Source: Erysipelotrichaceae bacterium (GTDB lineage: Bacteria; Bacillota_I; Bacilli_A; RFN20; CAG-826). From it: a stretch of DNA of 64,000 nucleotides. Shown in pieces: positions 1-7,883 of this stretch. Each line of letters begins with the position of its first letter. Positions within the stretch are counted from its first letter, which is position 1. The notes beneath the pieces are model-generated. The model had not been told where the DNA came from. It searched no databases and saw nothing but the letters and a program-made list of their open reading frames with translations. The stretch spans positions 62,001-126,000 of the forward strand of contig SVBB01000003.1 of assembly GCA_015059105.1 (NCBI GenBank), given 5' to 3'. The translations under genes were made by a program, and so were the position numbers.

Positions 1-1
1 C

Positions 2-904
2 GGCAGAATTAGAAACGATTTTACGTGGGAAGGGGAAACATTTGAATTAGAAACAATCTTCTATACAAACGGGATTATTTATAAATATAAAGGTAGTTTT
101 ACTAAAGATGGCAACAACAATGGCGAATTCTTAATCATTAAGAACGAATCACTAGAAAAAACCACAATGAAAGATAGTTATAAAAAAGATTTATCGAACG
201 CTGCTTTCTTTAAAGAACATGGGTTCGCTCCTAATGTCGGTATGGATACATCTAATGTTGTTAGGTTTGCACTTTCTAACGGTGAGTTTAATGGGTCTAC
301 TGATGCCATTGGTTATAGCGCCGATTGGTTTGGGGTATATTATAACGTCCTTGGTGAAGCAACATTTAATGCCTTATTGCATCTTTTCGACGACAGTATT
401 GAGTCAATTGTTCCTTTTGAAGAAAACGGAAAAGCGAATGGGTATATTTTTAGAAGGGTTGGTGGCAATAGCCCACTTACTGTCCCTAGTAGATATTTTA
501 GAGATTATTTATCGGCTGGGACTTTGCGAGGTATAAATCTATATGGCTTGTCCATTCTTGCTTTTAAGAAAGGTGGCACTATTGTTGTCGATGAAATTGA
601 GAAGAGTTTCAATAGAAATTTAATTGAGAACCTTATCATTATGTTTAACGATAAAACTATTAACAAGAACAATGCCAGCATTGTGTATTCAACACATTAT
701 TCTGAATTGTTAGATACAAACAATAGATGCGATAACATAAATGTTCTACATAGAGTAAGTAATGAAATTACCCTTAAGAACGTTCATGCTGACTATGACT
801 GTAGAACAGATATGCTTAAGAGTGGTCAATTTAATCAAAATGTTTTCGATACTCTAATCAATTACGATCGTTTAATAGAACTTAAGGAGACTCTTAGAAA
901 ATGA
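2..904 (+). CDS. AAA_15/AAA_21-type ATPase (OLD/RloA/AriA-like), 5' end outside the window
   Basis: The frame is open from base 2, so the N-terminus, with the expected Walker A P-loop, lies upstream; about 300 residues are visible. The visible part carries the C-terminal half of an SMC/ABC-like ATPase head: a signature-like stretch DYLSAGTLRG, a Walker B strand TIVVDEIEKSF, and the switch histidine in VYSTHYSELLD. This layout is typical of the ATPase subunit of OLD-family, RloA or PARIS AriA-like defence systems. Its stop overlaps the start of the next gene by 4 bases (ATGA), so the two are translationally coupled and probably form one complex. The exact family cannot be fixed without the N-terminal half. 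Confidence 0.8.
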   Translation, partial: GRIRNDFTWEGETFELETIFYTNGIIYKYKGSFTKDGNNNGEFLIIKNESLEKTTMKDSYKKDLSNAAFFKEHGFAPNVGMDTSNVVRFALSNGEFNGSTDAIGYSADWFGVYYNVLGEATFNALLHLFDDSIESIVPFEENGKANGYIFRRVGGNSPLTVPSRYFRDYLSAGTLRGINLYGLSILAFKKGGTIVVDEIEKSFNRNLIENLIIMFNDKTINKNNASIVYSTHYSELLDTNNRCDNINVLHRVSNEITLKNVHADYDCRTDMLKSGQFNQNVFDTLINYDRLIELKETLRK

Positions 905-1404
905 AAATTGTTCTAGGCTGTGAAGGACAATCTGAAGTTTTGTTGGTGTTAGACCTTTTAAATAAAGAAACACTAATTTTTGACAAGAAAGACATTCTTG
1001 ATAGACGTCCAATTCATTTTAGGCAGCCTAGAGAAATAGCCCCGTTAATTGATATCTTGCCAATTGAGGAAGAAATAGTGTTTTACCGTATTGGCGACAC
1101 TCAAAACGATGAATATAATTTATCTTGTTTAAGTGCAAGGAAAGATAAGATTAGTGTGGTGAAGGTTTGTACAAAACCAGAAATAGAAATACTCATTATT
1201 ATAAATGAACATCTATATGATGAGTATTTGAAACAAAAGAGTAAGATGATGCCGAAGCAATTTGTTAAGGCATATGTAAGCGAATACACCAATTTTAAAG
1301 ATTATATAGAGAATCATGATCTCCGCCCTGCTATTGCCGAGTATAAGAGGATAAAGAAGAATAATAAAGATGAAATATATTTAGAAGATTTAATTAAAAA
1401 ATAG
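901..1404 (+). CDS. Small TOPRIM/RloB-like nuclease-type partner of the ATPase
   Basis: A 167-residue protein whose start overlaps the stop of the upstream ATPase. It opens with a hydrophobic strand and an acidic turn, KIVLGCEGQSE, matching the glycine-glutamate motif that begins TOPRIM folds. An acidic stretch RIGDTQNDEYN follows near residue 65. A later KPEIEILIIINEH resembles the conserved Pro-x-x-Glu-hydrophobic stretch of RloB proteins. ATPase plus TOPRIM pairs are the basis of OLD, PARIS (AriA-AriB) and RloAB-type anti-phage modules, in which the TOPRIM partner is the nuclease effector. At 167 residues it is shorter than usual RloB or AriB proteins. Family placement is by motif reading only; the pairing itself is clear. 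Confidence 0.6.
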   Translation: MKIVLGCEGQSEVLLVLDLLNKETLIFDKKDILDRRPIHFRQPREIAPLIDILPIEEEIVFYRIGDTQNDEYNLSCLSARKDKISVVKVCTKPEIEILIIINEHLYDEYLKQKSKMMPKQFVKAYVSEYTNFKDYIENHDLRPAIAEYKRIKKNNKDEIYLEDLIKK

Positions 1405-1556
1405 GTTTATAGACGCTAATAACAAGTATAAACTCAAATTGTATGCATTTAATAGGCGATTTTTGGGATTATACTTTTTATTTGTTCTCAACCAATAAGT
1501 TAAAAAATGAAGTATTAATAATTGAGATTGTCTCTCCATAGTAATAATCTAGAAGC

Positions 1557-2348
1557 ATGAAAAACCATTTCTTTGGCAAATATTATAAGTTCATATCTGA
1601 TGATGGATATACTTTTGCACTTATTGTATCTACCGCTAATGAAGGTGATATGTTACAACTAGTAACACCTACTAAGGGATATTTTATTGATGATACAAAA
1701 TCAGTATGTATTACAGATAATGTTATTGATATTAATATCAATCAAGATGATATATTTCTTAAGGGTAGATTAGAATTAGGGGAATTACATCCTCTTGATA
1801 AAAAGGTGATGGGACCATTTACTTATTTACCAATGGAATGCCGTCATGAGATATATTCGATGTATCACACAGTGAATGGTTCAGTATTACTAAATGGTAA
1901 AGAATTATTATTCACTGATTCATTAGGATATATTGAAGGTGATAGTGGGGTTAACTTCCCTAGTAAGTATATTTGGTATAATTCAGTGACTGATAAAGGA
2001 ACAGTCACTTTAGCAATCGCGACTATCCCATTATTAGGGTTTATAAACTTCACTGGATTATTATGCTTTATCAAAACTAAAGATAAAGAATATAGATTCA
2101 CTACCTATAATAACGGAAAGATAGTTTCTAAAAGTGAAAAAGAAATAATTATAAAGAAAGGCAAATACAAATTTGTATTAACTATTCCTTATATTGGAGG
2201 ACATGATTTAAAAGCTCCAGTTAAAGGTAATATGATTAGATATATCAAAGAGAATATCAATGTTCATACTTCATATAAACTCTTATATAAAGAAGAAACG
2301 ATATTAGAAGTTGATGATTCATTATCATCTCTAGAATATATGTATTAA
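1557..2348 (+). CDS. Tocopherol cyclase-like beta-barrel domain protein
   Basis: A 263-residue soluble protein with no signal peptide. The middle has GYIEGDSGVNFPSKYIWYNS, the acidic-Gly-x-x-Phe-Pro-x-x-(Tyr/Trp)-x-Trp motif characteristic of the tocopherol-cyclase-like (Pfam Tocopherol_cycl) family, which in bacteria is usually of unknown function. It sits alone between two ATPase genes with 150 bp upstream, so it is probably its own unit. A second member with the same core motif (YGYSDKNWG...WVWLSSN) is encoded at 33164-34309. True tocopherol cyclisation is not expected in such a bacterium; lipid or isoprenoid binding is a guess. Confidence 0.6.
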   Translation: MKNHFFGKYYKFISDDGYTFALIVSTANEGDMLQLVTPTKGYFIDDTKSVCITDNVIDININQDDIFLKGRLELGELHPLDKKVMGPFTYLPMECRHEIYSMYHTVNGSVLLNGKELLFTDSLGYIEGDSGVNFPSKYIWYNSVTDKGTVTLAIATIPLLGFINFTGLLCFIKTKDKEYRFTTYNNGKIVSKSEKEIIIKKGKYKFVLTIPYIGGHDLKAPVKGNMIRYIKENINVHTSYKLLYKEETILEVDDSLSSLEYMY

Positions 2349-2394
2349 AACCAATGAAATGATTTGGATTGGACTATAAGGCACGCTTTACGTA

Positions 2395-2423
2395 TTGAAT
2401 AAGAACATCCGTTATCATATAAT
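2395..2423 (+). promoter_or_regulatory. Sigma-70-type promoter for the second ATPase gene
   Basis: TTGAAT and TATAAT are separated by exactly 17 bases, about 38 bases upstream of the ATG at 2462. Spacing and -10 match the housekeeping consensus. It implies that the 2462 ATPase is transcribed separately from the tocopherol-cyclase-like gene. Confidence 0.6.
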
Positions 2424-2461
2424 ATATTTGTTCAAAGATTTTGAACTAATGAGGTATTTAT

Positions 2462-3565
2462 ATGGCGGTCCTAAATGTTCAGTTAGATAACATTCTTTGC
2501 TTTAATGATTTTAAAGCGGATTTTACTTATCCTAAAAAGATTGTTCGTTCTCCTTTGGAATATGAATATTTGAAAAATTACCCTTCTATTAGATATAAAA
2601 AGGTCAACATCATTATCGGATCTAATGCGACTGGAAAAACATCATTAGGGAAGGCTTTATGGAAAATATTTGTCTTTCTACGCGACCGTGAAGCCAAACC
2701 TATTAGAGATTTGGTCACGGATAATTCTAAAGACGCATATATTCTTTTAGATTGTGTATATTCTGTAGGTCTATTCTTTAGATTTGAAGCTATTATAAAA
2801 ACTAATGGAGATATCGTTGTTAAATATCTTCCACTTAGGATAAATAAAGACGATACATACGAAAAAATGGTGGAGAGACTACCAAAGGATTCTTCTTTTG
2901 TTAATTACGTACAAGCATTAGAGAAAGCTAAAATTGGTGGTTGGTTTTTTAAATTTCCCACCATTGAAGATGGTTTTGACCGTATATCTTGTAAATACGA
3001 TGACAAGAGAAAAAAAGAATTTGTAAAAACATTTGATAACGTGCTTAAAACATTTGATCCTTCTATTGAGAAGGTCTTTAAATCAGAAGAACAAGAAGAC
3101 ACATATATTATTAGATTTTATAACGGCAAGACCGTAGCGATTAAAGATGGAGAAACCATCAGCGGTCTTAATTATTTATCTTCCGGCACGAAATATGCAT
3201 TAAATATTGCAAATGTGATGTGTTCTATCAAGAACCACGATAACGGTTTCTATTATGTTGATGAACAGTTCTCTTACGTTAATTCAGATATTGAAATCGC
3301 CTGTTTGAATACAATGATTGAATTATTAGGAGATGGTGAACAATTATTCTTCACCACTCATAATCCAGAAATTATGACTCTCCCTCTTCCAATTCACTCT
3401 TTTTCCTTCCTTAAGAAGGCGGAATATGATCATGGATATAAAGTTGAATTAATTAACGCTTCTGATTATGAAAAGAGAAATAATGTTAATATCAAAAATC
3501 TATATGATAATGATTATTTTGATATTGCACCAGATACAAGAAAAGTGTTTGAAATAGGGGACTAG
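2462..3565 (+). CDS. AAA_15-type ATP-binding protein (second SMC/OLD-like ATPase)
   Basis: A complete 367-residue ATPase of the AAA_15/AAA_21 group. It has a Walker A motif IGSNATGKTS near residue 53, a signature LSSGTKYALN near 240, a Walker B FYYVDEQFSYV near 273, and a switch histidine FFTTHNPEIM near 302. These are the hallmarks of SMC-like ATPase subunits in defence modules. It starts 38 bases after a good promoter, and GAGG lies 8-12 bases before the ATG. The gene that follows is a 25-codon remnant beginning with a TOPRIM-like motif, so this ATPase probably once had a TOPRIM partner, as the pair at 2-1404 still does, and is now an orphan. Confidence 0.85.
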   Translation: MAVLNVQLDNILCFNDFKADFTYPKKIVRSPLEYEYLKNYPSIRYKKVNIIIGSNATGKTSLGKALWKIFVFLRDREAKPIRDLVTDNSKDAYILLDCVYSVGLFFRFEAIIKTNGDIVVKYLPLRINKDDTYEKMVERLPKDSSFVNYVQALEKAKIGGWFFKFPTIEDGFDRISCKYDDKRKKEFVKTFDNVLKTFDPSIEKVFKSEEQEDTYIIRFYNGKTVAIKDGETISGLNYLSSGTKYALNIANVMCSIKNHDNGFYYVDEQFSYVNSDIEIACLNTMIELLGDGEQLFFTTHNPEIMTLPLPIHSFSFLKKAEYDHGYKVELINASDYEKRNNVNIKNLYDNDYFDIAPDTRKVFEIGD

Positions 3566-3569
3566 TTTT

Positions 3570-3647
3570 GTGAGTGCTTATCAATACTTCGTCGAAGGCG
3601 ATTGCGAGAAGAGACTAAATAAAATGCTGAATAATATAACTTTGTAA
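3570..3647 (+). pseudogene. Truncated TOPRIM gene remnant
   Basis: A GTG-started frame of 25 codons begins 5 bases after the ATPase stop. It reads VSAYQYFVEGDCEKRLNKML, then ends at TAA. The YFVEGDCEK core is the opening strand and catalytic Glu motif of TOPRIM/RloB/AriB-like proteins, and the position directly after an AAA_15 ATPase is where such a partner belongs. The rest of the domain is missing and the following sequence is A/T-rich. This is best read as a 3'-deleted effector gene. A genuine 25-residue peptide is possible but less likely. Confidence 0.6.
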
Positions 3648-3690
3648 AAAATACAAATAAGTAAAAAATACATTTATATAATTGAAATAG

Positions 3691-3715
3691 TAGTCGTTTT
3701 ATGCGACTATTTTTG
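3691..3715 (+). terminator. Short hairpin plus T-run before the AlbA_2 gene
   Basis: TAGTCG (3691-3696) pairs with CGACTA (3704-3709), followed by TTTTTG. It probably ends transcription from the ATPase unit. It finishes two bases before the ATG at 3717, so it leaves no room for a Shine-Dalgarno site and may also affect translation of that gene. Confidence 0.5.
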
Positions 3716-3716
3716 T

Positions 3717-5135
3717 ATGAATAAAGAAGAACTAATCTATATCATTAAAAACAAAAGCGAATGTGAATATGTTGAATACAAAGATAGTTTTTATAGTGAC
3801 GATGAAATCGGTGAATATATCTCTGCATTATCTAATGGAGCAGCTTTAAGAAAACAAAAATATGGATACCTAATATGGGGCGTTGATAATAAGAGTAGAA
3901 AACTTACCAATACAAAATTTATCTATGATAGGGAAGTTAATGGAGGAGAAAGCTATTCTCACTATCTATCGAGGAACCTTGGCCCAAGCATCGATGTAGA
4001 ATTCAAAGAAGAACTAATTGATGGATGTAGAGTGGTATATCTAGAAATACCTGCAGCAAATGATGTGATTACCGATTACAAATATGTACGATATATTCGT
4101 GTTGGTTCTAGCAAAGAAGAGATAAGAAGATTTCCAAAAATAGAAAAGAAACTATGGAATATTCTTAACGGTGATGAATTCTCTGTTTATAAAAATGAAT
4201 CACCTAGGCAAGACCTTACTTTTAAGATATTCACCATATATCTTGATGCCTATAATATTGCATACACGAAAGAGAATATGTTTTCAAATAACAACATGCT
4301 TACCGAGAACGGAAAGTTCAATTGGATTGCCTATATGTTTTCTGACCAATTCAATATGTCGTTCAAAGTGGTGAAGTTTGCGGGCACTAGTAAGATGTCT
4401 GAGTTTGTGTTCAGGAAGGAATTTGGTAATTGCTGTGTCCTCAAGGCAATTGATGATTTGATCAACTATATGGAAACAGTGGAGAATATTGTCCGTTCAT
4501 ATTTTGATGGAATGAAGAGTTCCCGTCGCGATGAATTCTTGTTCAATAAGAGAGCGTTTAAAGAAGCGTATGTCAACGCAGTGTTACATAACGATTGGTC
4601 AACGAGAACTGGCCCATCTGTATTCTTATTCAAAGATCATTTGGAAATATTTTCTTACGGTACTCCATTAAGCGTTATGAGCAAAGATGAATTTTTGATT
4701 GGCACTTCAAAACCTATTAATCCTGAGCTTGCAGAAACGTTCACAAAGTTTGAGAAATATGAACAGAGTGGAAGAGGGGTTACAACGATACTCGAAGAAT
4801 ATAATAAAAGCGTATTTGATTTCTCTTTTGAAAACAGTTTTACAGTCAGTTTCAAATACAACAAGCTAGCATTCTGGGATGAGGTTTCTAATAACGATGT
4901 CACAGAAAATGTCGTAAAGGATGTCGTAAAGAATGTCACAAAGACGGACGAGGAAGTTCTTATAGAACTTATTAAAAAAAGACCAACAATAACTATTAAT
5001 GAAATGTCGCAAAGCATAAATAAAACAACAAGAACAGTGCAAAGAATAATAAAATCATCAAATAGAATTGTTAGACGAAAATCTCGATATTCTGGATTTT
5101 GGGAGATTATTAATGAAAAGGAAAACAACAATTGA
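3717..5135 (+). CDS. AlbA_2/Schlafen-type transcriptional regulator with ATPase-like and winged-helix domains
   Basis: A 472-residue protein of the RecG-like regulator group. Residues about 15-135 form an AlbA_2 (Schlafen AAA_4) domain, with EYVEYKDSF and YGYLIWGVDN. Residues about 285-370 are the HATPase_c_4-like domain, with KEAYVNAVLHNDW and a glycine-rich QSGRGVTTI. A linker near 395-410 repeats VTENVVKDVVKNVTK, followed by a winged-helix domain (ITINEMSQSINKTTRTVQRI). The family is abundant in gut Bacillota and Bacteroidota, and the helix-turn-helix end suggests DNA binding. No Shine-Dalgarno site is visible, and a terminator-like hairpin abuts the start. It closes the accessory island at the left end of the window. 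Confidence 0.85.
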   Translation: MNKEELIYIIKNKSECEYVEYKDSFYSDDEIGEYISALSNGAALRKQKYGYLIWGVDNKSRKLTNTKFIYDREVNGGESYSHYLSRNLGPSIDVEFKEELIDGCRVVYLEIPAANDVITDYKYVRYIRVGSSKEEIRRFPKIEKKLWNILNGDEFSVYKNESPRQDLTFKIFTIYLDAYNIAYTKENMFSNNNMLTENGKFNWIAYMFSDQFNMSFKVVKFAGTSKMSEFVFRKEFGNCCVLKAIDDLINYMETVENIVRSYFDGMKSSRRDEFLFNKRAFKEAYVNAVLHNDWSTRTGPSVFLFKDHLEIFSYGTPLSVMSKDEFLIGTSKPINPELAETFTKFEKYEQSGRGVTTILEEYNKSVFDFSFENSFTVSFKYNKLAFWDEVSNNDVTENVVKDVVKNVTKTDEEVLIELIKKRPTITINEMSQSINKTTRTVQRIIKSSNRIVRRKSRYSGFWEIINEKENNN

Positions 5136-5227
5136 AGTTGGTAAAAGCATAAGAAATAACGACGGTAAAAATACATAGACAATCCGCATCTTTCATTTTC
5201 GCTATTTATAAAATAAAATGTTTTTAT

Positions 5228-6229
5228 ATGAATATAGAGACATTAAAAGCAAAACATGGAGTGGAATTCATCACCATCACTAATGATGTTGGTTTAGAAG
5301 TGGTCTTATCTAATTATGGGGCTTCTATATATCAACTGAAGATGGATTTAGAAGAGATGATTTTAACTCCAAAGAGTTTTGAAACATTTTACCATAATAG
5401 CAGATATTATGGTTTAACCATTGGTCGAATCGCCGGAAGGGTGAAAAACGCTGTGATGAATATAGGCGATAAGACATACCAACTAGAAGCTAATGAAGGA
5501 ACTAATTCCTTACATGGGGGATTTCATTCCATTGCCTTTAAAAAATGGAGAACCCAAGTTGTTAATAAAAAAGAATATATCATCGTGAGATTTTATTTAA
5601 CCACTAAAAAGGGAGAAGCGGGATATCCTGGTAAATGCGAATATATCGTTTCTTATAAAGTACACGCGGAAGATAATATCTTACAGGTCAAATATGATGC
5701 GGTGTGTAAAGAAGATACATATATCGCTTTAACTAACCACGCTTATTTTAATTTAGGAAATGATAAAGATATTCTTAATCATCGCTTAAGAATTAAGGCT
5801 GATGAAGTATCAACATTTGATGAGAATGATTTCTGTATCAATGGATATATTCCTGTTGATAATACGATATATGACTTTAGACAGCCTAAGTTACTAAAGA
5901 AAGATATTGCAGATAAAGAGTTACATTCTATAAAGTGGTTAAATGGTTATGATCATCGTTTCCATTTGAACACTATTCCCAAAGAAGAAGCGAATATCTC
6001 TTTAGATAATGGGAATTATAAATTAGATGTCTATACCGACTTTGATTCTGTGCATGTCTATACAGCGGGATTCACGGAACACGAGATGTTAATCACTGAT
6101 GAAAATGATGATATCTATAAAGGTGTTACATTAGAATGTTCTTCTTTAGCCCCAGAATTTAAAAAAGCTAAAGAACATTATACATATCACGTTAAATATG
6201 TCTTCAGGAGGAAATCTGATGAAAACTAA
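5228..6229 (+). CDS. galM: Aldose 1-epimerase (galactose mutarotase)
   Basis: A 333-residue protein of normal family length. It shows the mutarotase motifs in order: GRIAGRVKNA, NSLHGGFHS, the catalytic-histidine motif TNHAYFNLG, YDHRFHL, and the catalytic glutamate near the end in TLECSSLAPEF. It interconverts alpha- and beta-anomers of galactose or glucose in the cytoplasm, feeding the Leloir pathway. It overlaps the next gene, a GH13 lipoprotein, by 11 bases, so epimerase and amylase are co-expressed. No strong ribosome site precedes its ATG. Confidence 0.93.
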   Translation: MNIETLKAKHGVEFITITNDVGLEVVLSNYGASIYQLKMDLEEMILTPKSFETFYHNSRYYGLTIGRIAGRVKNAVMNIGDKTYQLEANEGTNSLHGGFHSIAFKKWRTQVVNKKEYIIVRFYLTTKKGEAGYPGKCEYIVSYKVHAEDNILQVKYDAVCKEDTYIALTNHAYFNLGNDKDILNHRLRIKADEVSTFDENDFCINGYIPVDNTIYDFRQPKLLKKDIADKELHSIKWLNGYDHRFHLNTIPKEEANISLDNGNYKLDVYTDFDSVHVYTAGFTEHEMLITDENDDIYKGVTLECSSLAPEFKKAKEHYTYHVKYVFRRKSDEN

Positions 6230-7784
6230 ACTATTAACTCTATTTTCTATTCCACTATTAATGTTATCTTCCTGTGGAAGTAAAAATTATATCGAAGTTA
6301 AAGAAAGAGATATCGTCTATAGTGAGGACTATTTCCGTAACTATTATGAGATATTCCCAATCGCTTATGCGGATAGTAACGGGGACGGGAATGGGGATTT
6401 AAAAGGTATCGTTGATAAATTCGATTATATCAAATCTCTTAATGTTACAGGTTTATGGTTAACACCTGTTCATCCTTCTCCAACTTATCATAAATATGAT
6501 GTCAAAGATTATAAGGCTATTGATTCTACTTTCGGAACTTTGGATGATTATGATGCATTAGTGAGTAAGTGTCATGATAACCATATGAATATCATCCTTG
6601 ATTTAGTTCTCAATCATACTTCTAGTGAACATCCTTGGTTCATTAGCTGTATGGAAGCCCATATCAATAATCAACCATCTAACAAATATTATAATTATTA
6701 CAATGTCTCTAAAGGCTCTGAACCTGGTTATGCCCAATATAAGAATTCTGGCTATTATTATGAAGCGAGATTCTGGGATGGGATGCCGGATTTAAATTTA
6801 CAAGGTGTGATTGATGGATCTAATACCAGTCTTATTAATGATTTAAAAGATATTATGAAATTCTGGTTAGTCACTCATAAGGTGGATGGCTTTAGACTGG
6901 ATGCTTGTACTTCTTTCTTCACCGGTAATGATGATAAGAACTATGAGTTCCTTACTTGGGTGAAGAGCGAAGCTGAAAAGATTAAAAAGAATACATATAT
7001 CATTGGAGAAGTGCTTGAAGGTAGTCCAACATACGCGAAATATTATAAGAACACGAATGTCGATTCTTATTTCGCTTTTGATGATATGAGAGATAGTGGT
7101 ATCACTCCAACTATCAATACTGAAGCGGCATATAAGGTTGGTAATTTGATAGGTAAGCATTTCACTCACGCGGGTGAAAATAGAGTGCCTGCCCCGCTTC
7201 TTGCTAACCATGACCAAGCTGCGGGAGGAAGAAGCTATACTCCTAATATTGAAATGAATAAATTAAAACATGGAGTCTTATCAATCCTCCCAGGTGCTTC
7301 TTTTGAATATTACGGCGAAGAAGTGGGAATGAAAGCGCTTTCTACTAGTAGAGATGAAGATTTACGTCAACCATTCCCGTGGGGTGATAAATATACCTGT
7401 AAACCTGTTAGTGGTTCCACTCCTGAAAGTGAAGATGATAAGAAATATCCTTTAGGAGATATGCCAAGCCAAGATAAAGATGAGAACTCAATGCTCAATT
7501 ATTTTAGAAAGATATATCGTTATCGCTTAGAAAACCCTGAACTCATGAGAGGGGGAGTGGAACTATATTATGAAAGTGAAGATGAATATGTCGGTATTTT
7601 AAAAAGAGAATATAAAGGTTCTTCTGTTTATATCGCATTAAATTTATCTAATGAGAAATCTGGAAGCATCGATGTATCAGATTTAAATGTCTCTGTCGTC
7701 GGGGATTTATCGGTAGGAGAAAAACCATATTATGACGGTAATAAAATCGTCTTACCACCTTTATCAATGATTCTTTTACATTAA
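6219..7784 (+). CDS. GH13 alpha-amylase-family lipoprotein
   Basis: The start chosen is ATG 6219, seven bases after AGGAGG (6206-6211); an upstream in-frame ATG at 6198 lacks a site and would spoil the signal peptide. The 521-residue product begins with a lipoprotein signal ending LLMLSSCG. The (beta/alpha)8 amylase motifs follow: LDLVLNHTS, VDGFRLDACTSF (nucleophile Asp), YIIGEVLEG (acid/base Glu) and LLANHDQAA (stabilising Asp). It should hydrolyse alpha-1,4-glucans at the cell surface. It overlaps galM by 11 bases and is followed by a terminator. The exact substrate (starch, maltodextrin or pullulan) cannot be read from the motifs. Confidence 0.92.
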   Translation: MKTKLLTLFSIPLLMLSSCGSKNYIEVKERDIVYSEDYFRNYYEIFPIAYADSNGDGNGDLKGIVDKFDYIKSLNVTGLWLTPVHPSPTYHKYDVKDYKAIDSTFGTLDDYDALVSKCHDNHMNIILDLVLNHTSSEHPWFISCMEAHINNQPSNKYYNYYNVSKGSEPGYAQYKNSGYYYEARFWDGMPDLNLQGVIDGSNTSLINDLKDIMKFWLVTHKVDGFRLDACTSFFTGNDDKNYEFLTWVKSEAEKIKKNTYIIGEVLEGSPTYAKYYKNTNVDSYFAFDDMRDSGITPTINTEAAYKVGNLIGKHFTHAGENRVPAPLLANHDQAAGGRSYTPNIEMNKLKHGVLSILPGASFEYYGEEVGMKALSTSRDEDLRQPFPWGDKYTCKPVSGSTPESEDDKKYPLGDMPSQDKDENSMLNYFRKIYRYRLENPELMRGGVELYYESEDEYVGILKREYKGSSVYIALNLSNEKSGSIDVSDLNVSVVGDLSVGEKPYYDGNKIVLPPLSMILLH

Positions 7785-7825
7785 TATTAAAGTATATAAA
7801 AATCTCATTTTAATTAATTACGAAT

Positions 7826-7852
7826 GGCTATTTTTTTGAATAGCCTTTCTTC
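7826..7852 (+). terminator. Rho-independent terminator after the GH13 gene
   Basis: GGCTATT (7826-7832) pairs with AATAGCC (7839-7845) and is followed by TTTCTTCT. It separates the galM-amylase unit from the GH53 gene. Confidence 0.7.
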
Positions 7853-7883
7853 TAATATATAATTATATTAAGGAGATAATTTT

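Noticed and set aside
4655-5182. 175-codon minus-strand ORF across the AlbA_2 gene end
   Set aside because: It is antisense to clear winged-helix and ATPase-like domains and its product is a low-complexity hydrophobic sequence with no family features.
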